Source of the DNA: Diplocarpon mali
Lineage: Eukaryota > Ascomycota > Leotiomycetes > Helotiales > Drepanopezizaceae
Assembly: GCA_024741835.1 (NCBI GenBank)
Contig: JAENRP010000143.1
Location: 1-64,000 of the forward strand
Direction: 5' to 3'
DNA length: 64,000 nucleotides
A model generated the notes under the pieces. The model did no database searches. It worked only from the letters and a program-made list of their open reading frames with translations, and was not told where the DNA came from. The stretch's first letter is position 1. The number at the start of each line of letters is the position of its first letter. This document shows, piece after piece, positions 11,501-22,700 of the stretch. Made by a program: the position numbers and the translations under genes.

Positions 11501-13320
11501 GCCCACTTTGCCAGCCATGGCTTCACAGACTCGGTGATGAAGTCTTTTGACTCCGACGCATGCTGTATCTCGGTGATAAATCGATGGCGATGCTCCTTTC
11601 TGGCAAGCAAAGAGCCAAACCCAAACTCGGGGTTCGACGCAATGGAGGCCGAGAGTCCAGCATGCGGAGAGCCAAGGGCATTGGCAACGTATAACCGCTG
11701 GCCAAAGACCTGGTCGAGTATCTTTGCATAGGCAGACTCGACGGTTGGCCGTGAAAGTTTGTACTCCTCTAGCGACTCGGTCACCCCGTCTGAGATTCCC
11801 ACCTCGAGATTTTGAATCGGCTTCTCGGACATCAAATTCTGGAACACGCCGCGCAGAGCTTGTTGAATGGTCTTTGGCTCAACGTAACCAAGTTGATGAC
11901 CAACAATAATCTCAACGCCCCCACCCGGTCCAGACTTGAGAGTGGTAAGGAGATCTAACAGAAGAGGGCCCCACTTTGTAGTTTTTCTCCTAATCTGCTC
12001 AAGAACTGCGATTCTCTTGATTGATTTTGGAATGGTCTCGAGCAGCTTAGATCCCAACCAAGGCCTATATAATCGCGCAGTGATGATGCCGGCCTTGGCA
12101 TATGTCTTGCTAGATTTGGCGGACCGCATTTCCCGAGTAAACACTCCTAGATCGGATCCGAAGATGAACAAGGCCGTCTCCGCATGCGCAGGTCCGAAAT
12201 ACTGGAAAGGTGTATATTCTCGTCCGAGCCTGTCCTTGACCTGCGCCCAAATAGCAGTCACGTAGTTATAAATGTCATCCGAAGTGACGGCTCTCGAAGT
12301 TACAGATTCGACAGTGGTCGCTGACGAGACGCTGGCTTTGCTGTCGACGCTACTCGCGCGGTCCGACTTGGAAGAACCGACAGAAGAGGCTTTGGATACC
12401 ATCTCGACAAGAGTTTGTGCTATGGGCGTCGCTGATGTAGTCTCAACGCCTTCCATAGCACTGGACGCTACTGCGGCAGCCGAAGGCTCTGTGATCGTTG
12501 CGACGCGTCCATCGTCGGCATAGATGGCTGTGCCACCGATCTTGGAGCTCTGGAATGCTCGCACAGCATCGATATTGAGGATCGCCTTCACGTCGTCGGT
12601 GTTTTCGAAAGGGATAGGGGGGCTATCCTGCGCAGAGGAACCGGAATCGAAGAAGTGAACGACCCCCTTCCCAGACTTTAATGCTAGCGCATGGGCTGTC
12701 AATGCGATATCCTGCGCTTCTTGCAGCGTCTCGGACTGAAGGAAGGTGAAGCCAGAGTTTCGGATCGAGGTTATCGAGGAGTAATCGGGGTAGTGCGCAG
12801 GCAGTACGGATACATGGATGACGACTGGCAGGTTCGCGAGTCGGTAGAGATGGGGCACCGAGGAGACGAGGACAGAGGAGCTGGTAGTGACGCTAACCAA
12901 CTTGCCGGTTCGAATGGGAGTGAAGACTGAGAGGAGAGGGTCGGCATTGTGTCTGACCGATTGGACCTGCGGGGAGAGGGCATCAGTAAGAGCAGACAGC
13001 AGGTATTCACTCGATTCTGCCGAACGAACCTCGGGGACCGATCCTTCTGAAGTCGCAACGAGATTCGGATCTCTGCGACCAGCATATCTGTGCAGATGGG
13101 AAGAGAAGGCCGAGTCGACAGACAGCGACGGCTGCACAGAGACGATCACGTCGCTGCACAGATATACAATCCTCGCCACTATTCGCACGCCATGGCAATC
13201 AGCACGAAGGAATTCACGCAGCACGGACAAGACTCGGCGAGGGCGGGGTGCAGGAATAGATATGGGGCTCGACGTACCAGCCTCTTCAGCAGTGCGAATC
13301 TTGTTTGCTGGTGCAGCCAT
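8521..13320 (-). CDS. MET5: Sulfite reductase [NADPH] hemoprotein beta subunit
   Basis: This enzyme performs the six-electron reduction of sulfite to sulfide in sulfate assimilation, with electrons from a flavoprotein alpha subunit not in this window. The uninterrupted frame hides a 99-nt in-frame intron (13179-13277; donor GTACGT, acceptor AATAG). Removing it joins KIRTAEEA to VARIVYLCSDV and leaves 1566 residues. Domain order: N-terminal pyruvate-ferredoxin-oxidoreductase-like region, flavodoxin domain from about residue 820 (TILFASDNGNAEAL), ferredoxin-like half-domain from about 1030 (FHGTYMQDDRDLRDERKA), then the siroheme/4Fe-4S part. The cluster ligands are present as CVAFPTC (about 1412) and CPNGC (about 1460). 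This layout is the fungal Met5 type and is longer than the bacterial CysI protein. Confidence 0.97.
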   Translation of the reverse strand: MAAPANKIRTAEEAGTSSPISIPAPRPRRVLSVLREFLRADCHGVRIVARIVYLCSDVIVSVQPSLSVDSAFSSHLHRYAGRRDPNLVATSEGSVPEVRSAESSEYLLSALTDALSPQVQSVRHNADPLLSVFTPIRTGKLVSVTTSSSVLVSSVPHLYRLANLPVVIHVSVLPAHYPDYSSITSIRNSGFTFLQSETLQEAQDIALTAHALALKSGKGVVHFFDSGSSAQDSPPIPFENTDDVKAILNIDAVRAFQSSKIGGTAIYADDGRVATITEPSAAAVASSAMEGVETTSATPIAQTLVEMVSKASSVGSSKSDRASSVDSKASVSSATTVESVTSRAVTSDDIYNYVTAIWAQVKDRLGREYTPFQYFGPAHAETALFIFGSDLGVFTREMRSAKSSKTYAKAGIITARLYRPWLGSKLLETIPKSIKRIAVLEQIRRKTTKWGPLLLDLLTTLKSGPGGGVEIIVGHQLGYVEPKTIQQALRGVFQNLMSEKPIQNLEVGISDGVTESLEEYKLSRPTVESAYAKILDQVFGQRLYVANALGSPHAGLSASIASNPEFGFGSLLARKEHRHRFITEIQHASESKDFITESVKPWLAKWALHAHEDDKTGELADEIIARLQTDGSPLARDILSNKGLFRKESQWLVGSDAWAYDLGNSGVHHVLASGENVNMLIIDSTPYSERAAQDATRRKKDIGLYAMNYGNAYVASVAVYSSYTQVLQAMIEADQFNGPSVVVAYLPYFKENDSPLTVLQETKKAVDLGYWPLYRWNPSNEDRGEPNFSLDSERIKNELKEFLARDNHLTQLMKRHPKFSSALAQDYGSEVRELQKRKAKDAYHQLLEGLYGAPLTILFASDNGNAEALSKRLGNRGKARGLKTLVMAMEDYPIEDLPKEENIVFLSSTAGQGEFPQNGRAFWDAIKDNTELDLAAVNFSVFALGDSHYWPRKEDKHYYNKPGKDLDRVLANFGAKRFAEIGLGDDQDPDGYQTGYQNWEPQIWRALGVDKVEGIPEEAPPITNEDIKMESNFLRGTIEEGLADTSTGAISAPDQQLTKFHGTYMQDDRDLRDERKAQGLEPAYSFMIRCRLPGGVSTPKQWIQMDDVSNNFGNETMKLTTRQTFQFHGVVKGKLKAAMRGINKALMTTIAACGDVNRNVMCSSLPTASRYHKEVYARAARISDHLLPATTAYHEIWLKDEDDKKTMVAGDAVQDFEPLYGPTYLPRKFKITIAIPPHNDTDVYAHDIGLIACKGRDGHLTGFNLLAGGGMGVTHNNKKTYPRTGSMLGFVSQDEVHIACEKVMLVQRDHGDRKNRKHARLKYTIDDMGVDVFKGKVEELWGKKFDKPKPFRFQSNIDTFGWQKDETGLNHFTFFIENGRIEDTATFPMKTGLREIAKVHKGEFRLTGNQHLIISNVADADLPRIQEMMRKYKLDNTEFSGLRLSSSACVAFPTCGLAMAESERYLPELITKLEGVIEENGMRQDSIVMRMTGCPNGCARPWLAEVAFVGKAYGAYNMYLGGGYHGHRLNKLYRSSIKEEEILEIMKPLLKRYSLEREQGEHFGDFCIRIGLIKETIEGKTFHDDVSVMIDSLPALARN

Positions 13321-13691
13321 GGTTTCGATATGAGGAGGATCCCTCGAAGGCCGGGATTGCGTTGGATATGGAGCGAGGGAGGAGAGGGGGAGGAGGAGGG
13401 GAGAAGGGGGAGGAGGAAGAGGAGGAGGGAAGGGTTGGAGAATATTTTATCTTATTTCATTTCGATTCTCTTTGTCGATTCGACTCTCCTGTATGACACA
13501 AGTTCTCGAGTGGGGCGGAGGCGAATTCGGAGAGGGTTGACGGCGAGCGGGATGGTTGACGCTCTGATGGTGCAACTTGTAGCCAACCACGACGCTGCAA
13601 TTGATAGAGCATCGTGACAAAGTGGCGGGGGGGAGCCGGCGGATCTGATGCTCGATTGATGACATTGAAGGTGCCGCTATCATGAGTGTGG

Positions 13692-13697
13692 CACGTG
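13692..13697 (-). promoter_or_regulatory. Candidate Cbf1-type E-box upstream of MET5
   Basis: The minus strand reads GTCACGTG here, matching the RTCACRTG consensus of the bHLH factor Cbf1, which activates methionine-pathway genes in yeast. It lies about 375 bp upstream of the MET5 start codon. Function is inferred. CACGTG also occurs elsewhere in the window, for example at 14137. Confidence 0.35.
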
Positions 13698-13877
13698 ACC
13701 GGGCCCGTCCGCGGACGAGGTCGACGAACCGCATGCTCCCTGACATCCACATACCACCCGTGAGCACGCAATCGTCGGCTACGGCCACGACACCGCTCCC
13801 TCGACACACGCCCACAGACCGCGGAGTGCCGACGGTACTTGCTCTCATGGGGGTCCCCCATGGGAGGGCCGTGGAAG

Positions 13878-13932
13878 GGGAGGCATTGCATGGGAGGCAT
13901 TGCATGGGAGGCATTGCATGGAGGCATTGCAT
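13878..13932. repeat. 14-nt tandem repeat, four copies
   Basis: Three exact copies of GGGAGGCATTGCAT (13878, 13892, 13906) are followed by a 13-nt copy lacking one G (13920-13932). The array sits about 560 bp upstream of the MET5 start codon. Confidence 0.95.
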
Positions 13933-14393
13933 GAGAGGGAAGCCCAGCCATGGCAGGACTTTCGTGGCTTACGGGAATCGTGACAGAGCCGCTGGAGAGC
14001 ACTCCTCGGCGTGCAATGCTGGCCGCAGGCAACCCATGCATCGTGGGCCCTCGATTCCAGTCCCAGAGAGGGCTTCTATCCTTGCGGCGCATTCATGTAC
14101 AACTCGCAAGCCCGAGGGTGGCCCAGATCATGTATACACGTGCATTGCCATCAAACTCATTACATGCTCCCCCGCCTCTCAGTCCCACCGTCTCTCTGAT
14201 CGGGTATCCACGATTCACAGACAGTTGCCGGAAGCTCATCGGAGCAGCCGTGTGTGCAAACCCTACAACGCCGTGGCTGTGACGCCAGACCTCGTCCGTC
14301 CTGTACCGTCACATCCGCATTCATCCTGGAAAGCTGCGTCGTGAGGCTCCCGACGTGCATCCTACACAGCCGGCACAAGGAGGCGTCGCTCCC

Positions 14394-15446
14394 TCACAGC
14401 TTGCCGACGCTGAGCTTATGATACAGCGGCCCGGTTCCGCTTCTCGCTCTTCGCTCCCGCTCCACAGTTCCTTGGGGACCACCGGTCAATCTGGTCGTTT
14501 TGAACCTCCCATCCAGACCCTTGGCCCACTCGTCGTTGGCCTGCCCCCCAAGCCAATACCCCTCGCCAGCCTTGACCATGATTCTCCCGAGTTGGCCCTT
14601 CCATCCAGCGCCCTCAGGGGATTCGACTGCAAAGGGGTTGTCTGCTTTCCCCTCGGCCGTTCCGTCGGTGTGGAGGTGTAGCTTTGCCGATGATGCAGCG
14701 TACATATGTTGCCGGACAACTTGTCGTGCGAAGGCCATAACGATGAGGATAAAATAGGCCCGGATCATGGTCAGGAGGATAACGACCAAGATGCTCGGTA
14801 TACTCTCTTCAATCCCCACACCGTGACCCAGGTTCAGATTGACCGTAGTGGCCGTGACCGTGCTAGCCGTGCTAAACGTAACCGTTTCTTGCACATGAGT
14901 GACGACATCCACCTTACTGACATTGTATCTCGATTTCGTAAAGCTAGCCGTACTTTCGGTCGTACTTCCTCCAGGAGCGCTGCTGGGGATGCCCTCATTC
15001 GCATTATCGCCGCTTACGGCGAGGAACCAGGTGACAGCAAAGGCCGAGGTGAAGGCGGTATTGATAACGGTATCAAATAGATAGAACCATGCCAGAGCGA
15101 GACATTCGAATGGACTCTGTTTGCGGATGTGAGGCGTGAGGTGAGCCAGAAGAACGAGCGCGCCGACCGAATATATATACATCGATAGTTGGAGAGGGGA
15201 GAGTGAAACGCCGGTGAGGATCGCGAGGAGGCCATAGAAGCCAGTGAGTTTGTTGAATATCATTGACAGCGAGACCATCTCAACCCCCGTCCGCAGACTC
15301 ATCAGATAGAGAAACGTCTATTATAGTTAGCATCTTCATAGGGGGGATCGAGGCTGCTGTGTAGGATCGGCGACGAAGGTGATCATTGGAAAGCGGCGAC
15401 GTACTCTTGGGCGCGGTAGCCGCAGGTATCGCGCGAAGAGGGCCAT
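14394..15446 (-). CDS. KEI1: Inositol phosphorylceramide synthase regulatory subunit Kei1 (DUF1753)
   Basis: In yeast this Golgi membrane protein binds Aur1 and is required for inositol phosphorylceramide synthesis. Exon 1 (15405-15446, 14 codons, MALFARYLRLPRPR) joins exon 2 (14394-15317) over an 87-nt intron (GTACGT..AATAG). The join gives RPR-TFLYLMSLRTGVEM, the conserved start of the family, and 321 residues in all. Hydrophobic segments follow at IFNKLTGFYGLLAILTGVSL, SMYIYSVGALVLLA, CLALAWFYLFDTVINTAFTS and SILVVILLTMIRAYFILIVM, so about four membrane spans. The cytosolic C-tail is hydrophilic. The protein is longer than the yeast 221-residue form because of a luminal Ser/Thr-rich loop and the tail. 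Confidence 0.9.
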
Positions 15447-16104
15447 CTCCAAGTTCGCGCCGTCTTCAGGCGTTGTGATAGTTGGACAGTGAAGGTCGGA
15501 GGAGGATCTGTTGTTGATTCGGACCGTTCGGGAAACGGCCACTGTATTTGTCATCCATGCAAGGCTTGGCGACCGCCTGGACTCCGTACTCCAGTCACAA
15601 GACACAAAACCCAGAGTCCAAGAACCTTACAAGCTGAGTGAGCCCGAGCCAGCTTGGTCGCTGAAGGTTCAAAGACAAATCGCACAATACTTGGAGGAAG
15701 ATATTCATAAGCTGCAACTCGTCGCATGCCCTTGCAGCAATTCTCTAGCAAATCTCTCTTTATCCTCGCCTTGGAGCAAAAGCTATCACCACGATCCATA
15801 CATGAGTAAATATATAACACTATCCACAGGAGCGGTTCGTTTGTGCACATAATTACGCATGTTGGGAAATGTTCCCTGTTATTATACAATGCTACCAACC
15901 CCTGGAACGCTATGCCCATATCCCTGAACCTTCTTCAATAGACAAGACGGCGAAGAGAAGTAGTTCTTCCAACAACTCAGCCTGGTCATCAAGACATAAA
16001 TGACAACCGCTAACTTCCAGGAATGAACTTTTCAACAACAAAGACGCATTTCCATTGCCGGGTGCACAGAGATCGACAGTTTTATTCCTATCCATGATCT
16101 GCTA
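15447..16104. other. Intergenic between KEI1 and the Rab6 gene
   Basis: About 660 bp holding the KEI1 promoter and the 3' UTR of the Rab6 gene. It is AT-richer than the genes either side. No gene or RNA signature was seen. Confidence 0.5.
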
Positions 16105-16988
<884 letters not shown>

Positions 16989-17275
16989 TATGTTTATAGG
17001 GACTGAAGTTGCGGATTTCCAGCGAACGCGTTCGATATCAGTGTAGTCGAGAGGATGCAGAGGAGCTTTACGGGAGTGACAAATTGAATTTTGAGTAGTC
17101 TTTTGTTGGTTCCTAGATGTTTATAGGGAGAAAGGAGAGGCTCTGCGGGCACAAGGTAGGCTGTATTGCCAAGGCTCCGTGCTCTCGTTTATCGGGCTGC
17201 ACCAGGATTCATAAATTTAATTTTCAACTCCAACTCCAGATCCTCACATCCATCTCCTCGTACCCACATACCACG

Positions 17276-18647
17276 ATGCCGATCATTAAGCCTGTCAGAG
17301 CTGCTCCTGCAGCGCCGCAACAGCATAAGCAGCCGAGCCGGAATGGAAAAAAGGCCTGGAGAAAAAATGTAGATGTCACCGAGATTCAACAAGGCCTTGA
17401 GGAAGTGCGGGACGAATTGATCACTGGGTATGACAGATCCACCAAGTAGCCAATTTTCATTTCTAACAAGAATGAATAGTGGTGTTATCGTCGAGAAGCC
17501 ATCTGCCGATCTCTTTACCCTTGACACTGCTGGTGATGTTGGTATCCAGAAGAAGTACCTTAAGAATTCGAAACCTCTCAAGGCCGATGAGATTATTGCA
17601 CAACGCTCCCTTGTACCCTCTGTATCTCTGAAGAAGCGACCTGGCGAGAAAACTACGGACGGTATCCTCCAAACCAAGCGCCAACGAACAAGCTACGTAT
17701 CCCATAAAGAGCTCACCCGCCTCCGCAAGATCGCCAATGGCCAACAAGGCAACACAACTGTAGAGATCCCAGAGGCTAGCTACGATCCTTGGGACTCGCA
17801 AAAGGATGCCGACGACGCGACACAGGATCCACGATTTTCGTTTCTCGATAAGGCCAGGAAGAAAGTGGCCCCGTCAACGCTGAAGCACAAACCCATTTCA
17901 CTGGCAGCAAGTGGCAAGGATATACCAGCAGTCAAGAAGCCCGAGGGTGGATATAGTTACAACCCTATGTATGAAGACTACGAGAGCCGCCTTGTGTTGG
18001 CGGGCGAAAGAGAGATTGCGGCCGAGCAGAAGCGTCTTGCGACACTTGAAGCGGAGCGCATCAAGCAGGAAGCCTCGGCAAAATCTGCAGCTGAGGCTGA
18101 AGCTGCTGAAGCAAGAGCCGAGATGTCAGAATGGGAAGAGGATTCTGGCTGGGAGGGCTTCGAGAGCGGGACTGAAGACGTCAAGCTGAATGCCAAAAGG
18201 CCAGAGAGAAAGACGCAGGTGCAAAGAAATAAAATCAAGCGTAGGAAAGAGGAAGAGAGAAAGGCCAAGATGGCAGCTGAAATCAAGAAGAAGAACGAGC
18301 AGGCGGCTCAGATCAAGAAGATTGCTAAAGCGCTGGCAGAGAAGGAGGCGCTGAAGCTGGCCGTCGCCGAGAAAGATGACAGTAGTGACGAGGGTGATGA
18401 TTTGGAGCTTCGCCGTAGAAAACTGGGCAAGATTGCCTTACCGGAGAGAGATCTAGAACTCATTCTGCCAGATGAGCTGCAGGAGTCGCTGCGATTGTTG
18501 AAGCCTGAAGGGAATCTGCTGAAGGATAGGTACAGAAGCCTTCTGGTCAGGGGTAAAGTCGAAAGCCGGAGACCGATCAGCTTTGCAAAGAGAGCGAAGA
18601 CGAAGGTGACTGAAAAGTGGACACATAAGGACTTTATGTTGCATTGA
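17276..18647 (+). CDS. NOP53: Ribosome biogenesis protein Nop53
   Basis: This nucleolar 60S assembly factor recruits the exosome-associated Mtr4 helicase to pre-ribosomes. Exon 1 is 17276-17427 and exon 2 is 17480-18647, with a 52-nt intron (GTATGA..AATAG), for 439 residues. The conserved start GKKAWRKNVDVTEIQQGLEE matches the family. LFTLD at residues 62-66 fits the arch-interaction motif LFx-phi-D with which Nop53 binds Mtr4. The middle and C-terminus are long Lys/Glu/Ala-rich helices with coiled-coil character and basic clusters. It shares a short divergent promoter with the Rab6 gene. Confidence 0.93.
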
Positions 18648-19739
18648 TGCGTGGTCAAAAGTACAGATAGGCAACGGACATCTCACACAACAAATTGTTT
18701 CTCTATACAGATCTGCAACTCCTGATTATTGCTTAGATAATGGGCTCTTGACTTCCCTAGGCTGCAGTCTTCGCACCGTGCAACGATGTGCAAGAAACCA
18801 CAAGGTGCTGCTCCTCAGGAGCCACGAAGTCTACTGTCACTGAGCTGACCCAGAGCCTCCAGAACGGTGCGCTATATCGCATACAGGGATATTAGCACTC
18901 AGCATTGTAAGTCATGCCTCTTCACTCTTCTATGGTCCTAGGAACGCCTAATAGCCTGGACCGCAAGATGTATCTACAACGCTTTTTGATTGAGCACTCA
19001 GGCTGTCGCTGAGCAGCCCCTTTTTTAAAGCAAGAACATCCCCAGGGAGGGACTTTCGTCCTTTTAAACCTCGCGCGTTGTCGCTTGCCAATGGAGTCCG
19101 CGTAGATGGAACGCAAGTGTTGTGGGTAGTAGCCCAGGTCAACAAGGTATCACTAGAAGGTTAGCTGCACTGGTGGTTGACGGACCGAGTCTAGCGACTG
19201 CAAATTTTCAGATATCGCCTTGGTCGACACGCCAGCAGTGAGCCTTACCCTAGGTTACTCTGATCGCAATAGGATACCGCATCATAATTCGCCCATTCAG
19301 ATAAAAGTGTATGTCGCCTAGTTTCTGTTCATACTTAGTACTCGGGCTTGGAGACTGATCCGGTTATTTAGCACCAGATGGCATGACTTGGCGTAAATAT
19401 GCTAAGCGAGTTGGGGAGGCCATCAACAGAGAACTGCTCCACTCGGATTTGGATAATGGAGCCGCATGCTGAGCTTGGAGATCCACTGGCTTGATCAACC
19501 ATGATTCATCGTGCAAGTTAGTGGCGTGGGGCTGCTCATGGTAGTCTGCGTCACTTCCTGGTTTTGCTGTTCTCTCCTTCGTCTCAATGAATATATATTG
19601 GAGGCCTCGGTCCTGATTTCGTTCAGCATCACATTTCCTTGCCAGGCTCTGCGGCATTCTCCCTTATATCTACAGTCCCATTCCGATTGCTCAGCTAGAC
19701 TGGAGGCAGCAACACTCGCTCTGGAGGCTAACGCGCGAC
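18648..19739. other. Intergenic: promoter region of the LysM gene
   Basis: About 1.1 kb between the NOP53 stop and the LysM protein start. A TATATAT element at 19590-19598 lies about 145 bp upstream of ATG 19740. No coding frame, tRNA or other RNA gene is recognised in the rest. Confidence 0.5.
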
Positions 19740-22700
19740 ATGCACTTCTCCAGAGGCGTGCACGTAGCCGTTGCTGCGTGCGCTTTTGGTGCTACGGCTC
19801 AGTTCAATCTCGAAGCCCTCGTCAATGGCAATTCAGATGCAGTCCATTCTCAACCTTCTCAACAGTTAGAATCCGAGAGAGCCTCCTCGCTGTCTCGCAC
19901 GGCTCATGGTAGGCCTAGTGTCACGGCACGGCTTCCTGGTCCTGAGGTCACTCATTCCGACAGTAAGCACCATGGCGCTGATGAGAATTGGAACGAGCCT
20001 GTCGGAGAAGGCATGCAAAGCTCTATAGGAGATTCCAAACAGAGGGGCGGCCTTTACTGGCGGCAGAACTCCGAACCTGCGTCTTTTGCTACGTCGGGTG
20101 CTGGCAGTGGAGAAAGCAACTGGCGATCGAAGGCTTCCCATATTCCCACTATCAGTATCTGCCCGTCAAAAGACCATTCTAGCAGCAAATTTAATTACCT
20201 GGGCGCAGTCTACAGCCTGATCTTTGGGATCTCGAACTCGCTGACCTGTCAGCTTCCGACGACTTCGACGCTTTCGGTCCATCCGAGTCAACCATCTGGG
20301 ACTGAAGCAAAGCAACCTCACCCTCCTTCTGTTCAGTCTTTCGTACGAGGCTTGCCGGATGAATTCCGCACAGTGCCAATCGGAATAATCATCATAGGGT
20401 ACCCAGGAGTATCAGTCCCGAGGGATGTGCTTTCGTACCTTGAAAAGCTGCCACTTAGCTTTGCTCGAGTTCCAATAGAACATCTCCTGGATGAGATATC
20501 ACCTGCACAGGTAACATCGGCCAGACATCGCGAGCCCCAAAACTCAGGTTCTGCCCAGGGTCCTTCTCGATCACCTACGAGAGGCTTTTCCGTGCCAACG
20601 TCCCTGAACCCACTGCAGTCTTCGGTCGAGTCAATTCTGAGCGCTTCCGACAAGACGATTCCAACATCAGAGGCGCAGCCCGCCATGAGACTCAGCCTGG
20701 ATGGACCGGCAGGTGCAGCAATACCCTCCCCAACAAGCCCTGTCGAGTCTATCATATCATCTATTCTATATGATACTGCCGGGAGTATATCATCATCTTC
20801 CATTGCGGTGTCCTCTAGCGTAGCACCATCTATACCTTCTCTCATCTTACCAAAGTCGCCATCGATTGAACTCGGTGGGTTATCTTGTCTACGGACGAGA
20901 TGCGGCCAACTGACTTCATTAGGCCCTGGACCAGTGGTCTTCTCTACTTCGTCGCACAATTTGGGAAATGCTGCCTCCCTCTCGCTGCCCACTCAAGGAA
21001 GTCCGCTTTCCAGCAGCAACTCTGCCCATCCAGTCGTCGACCCGGTCGCTCAATCAGCAAGCCTTCCTCTCCCGGGTGAAGTCGCATCGTTGGGGGACAT
21101 TGTCTCGTCTCGCGTGAGCGAATATCATTCGGCATACAAGTCCTCTGAAAGTCCCACTCCAGCAGGGCCTTTTCAATCGTCCTCGATCGGCTCTGTTCTG
21201 GGGGCGTCTCTATCTCTTCCCACTGCTCACAGTACTCCAGGAGCTCCCACGATAGCAATGCCGACACTAGTGCCTGTATCATCGTCTGTTGGGAGTGTAT
21301 TATCTCAGTCCCTCCATTCGGAAGTTAGCTCCGTGTTGTCGGAGCCATTGCATAGTATCGATGCCATCAAGAGCGTACAGCAATCCTTGACCTCAGATGA
21401 TTCGGCTTATAGAACAGCGAGGCCGTCTCTTCCTGCTCAGCAATCGTCGTCTACTGTTACGAGTTCTTTGGTAGCAAGTCTGCTTTCTGAGCTCATTTCC
21501 CACGGTGCTTTATCTGCTGATACAGTAACGTCTCTTCCAACTGCAGGTAGTATTACGAGCAGTAGATCCGAGGGCTCTTCGAAAGATCCTCTATCCACTA
21601 GCTCCATAACAGATCCAAGCCAGCCTCTATTTTCGGGCCTGTCAACAATTCTGGGAGCATCAAGAGCATCCTCGATTTTGGGCCAAGCAACGCCGTCTGT
21701 TCCCACTGCTGCACCTCGTGTTTCTTCGTTAGTGTATCTTGCATCCACTGCATGCCAATGAACTTACAATGTGTAGGCAGCCAGTCTCCACTGGAAGAGA
21801 GCCATCGGGCACGATGTCAGATTCGCCGAATCCATCGATATTACAATCGATGAACGGGGAGGCATTATCATCTGGGATCAATTTACTGAGCACCCAACAA
21901 AGCCATACCTCGGAGCCAACCGCTCCGCCGCCGGATATATCATCAGCACTTTGGGTTACAAAATCCATAGAGCAAACGGCTGCAGCTGGGCAGACATCCT
22001 TCCCCACAGGAATTCCATCGCCAGTATATACTTCGTTTTTCGGAACAGCCACTCCGGTCAGCGAGGACCCTCTCGGTCTAGAGTCCATGATCTCGTCCCT
22101 GCAACAGAGGTCAGCTCTGCCTCCCCCTTTTGTTCCTCTACGTATTTTGATATAACTGACTTACTGACCTTCTATCAGTATCCGCCTAACACAATCCCCG
22201 GAATCTACGCTTTCGGTCACCACCAGTATTCCAGGTCATGTCTCTTCCGCCAGCTCCTCGGCCGAGAGCCAAGTATTGCCAATCGAGCCATTTGTCTCGA
22301 GTATTGGAAACAATGACCATTCTGCTCCGTTCTCTACCTGGATTTCAAGCTTGCTTTATTCGTCGCGAGCAAGTACGCCCACAGACGCATCGGCACAACC
22401 CAGCATAGAATCTAGCTCAATTCGATCCCCGGTCTCTGTAGTCTCAAGCATCATGGCCAGTCTCCCACCCTCTTCCGTTTCCAGCGCTGCGATCTCAAGC
22501 CAGGTTTCGAGCTTCATTCAGTCACTGGAGAGTCTTACACAGGCTCCAGCCACTAGTACCACTCCATCAGGATCTTCGGGAGCTGGCGTGGGAAGCTCAT
22601 CCCAGCAGACTTCAACTATCAGCCAGCCTTCTGTGAGCAAGGAGACTGTCCCAGGTCAGCTACAGGTCAGTATATTGTCGAGATCCTCGGCATCTTACGT

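Larger units (their letters stand above)
13321..14393. other. Intergenic: MET5 promoter and KEI1 downstream region
   Basis: About 1.07 kb. The part nearest MET5 is a purine-rich leader (GGAGGA runs, 13378-13440). It also holds an E-box at 13692 and a 14-nt tandem repeat at 13878-13932. Frames on both strands across it lack domain content. Confidence 0.55.
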
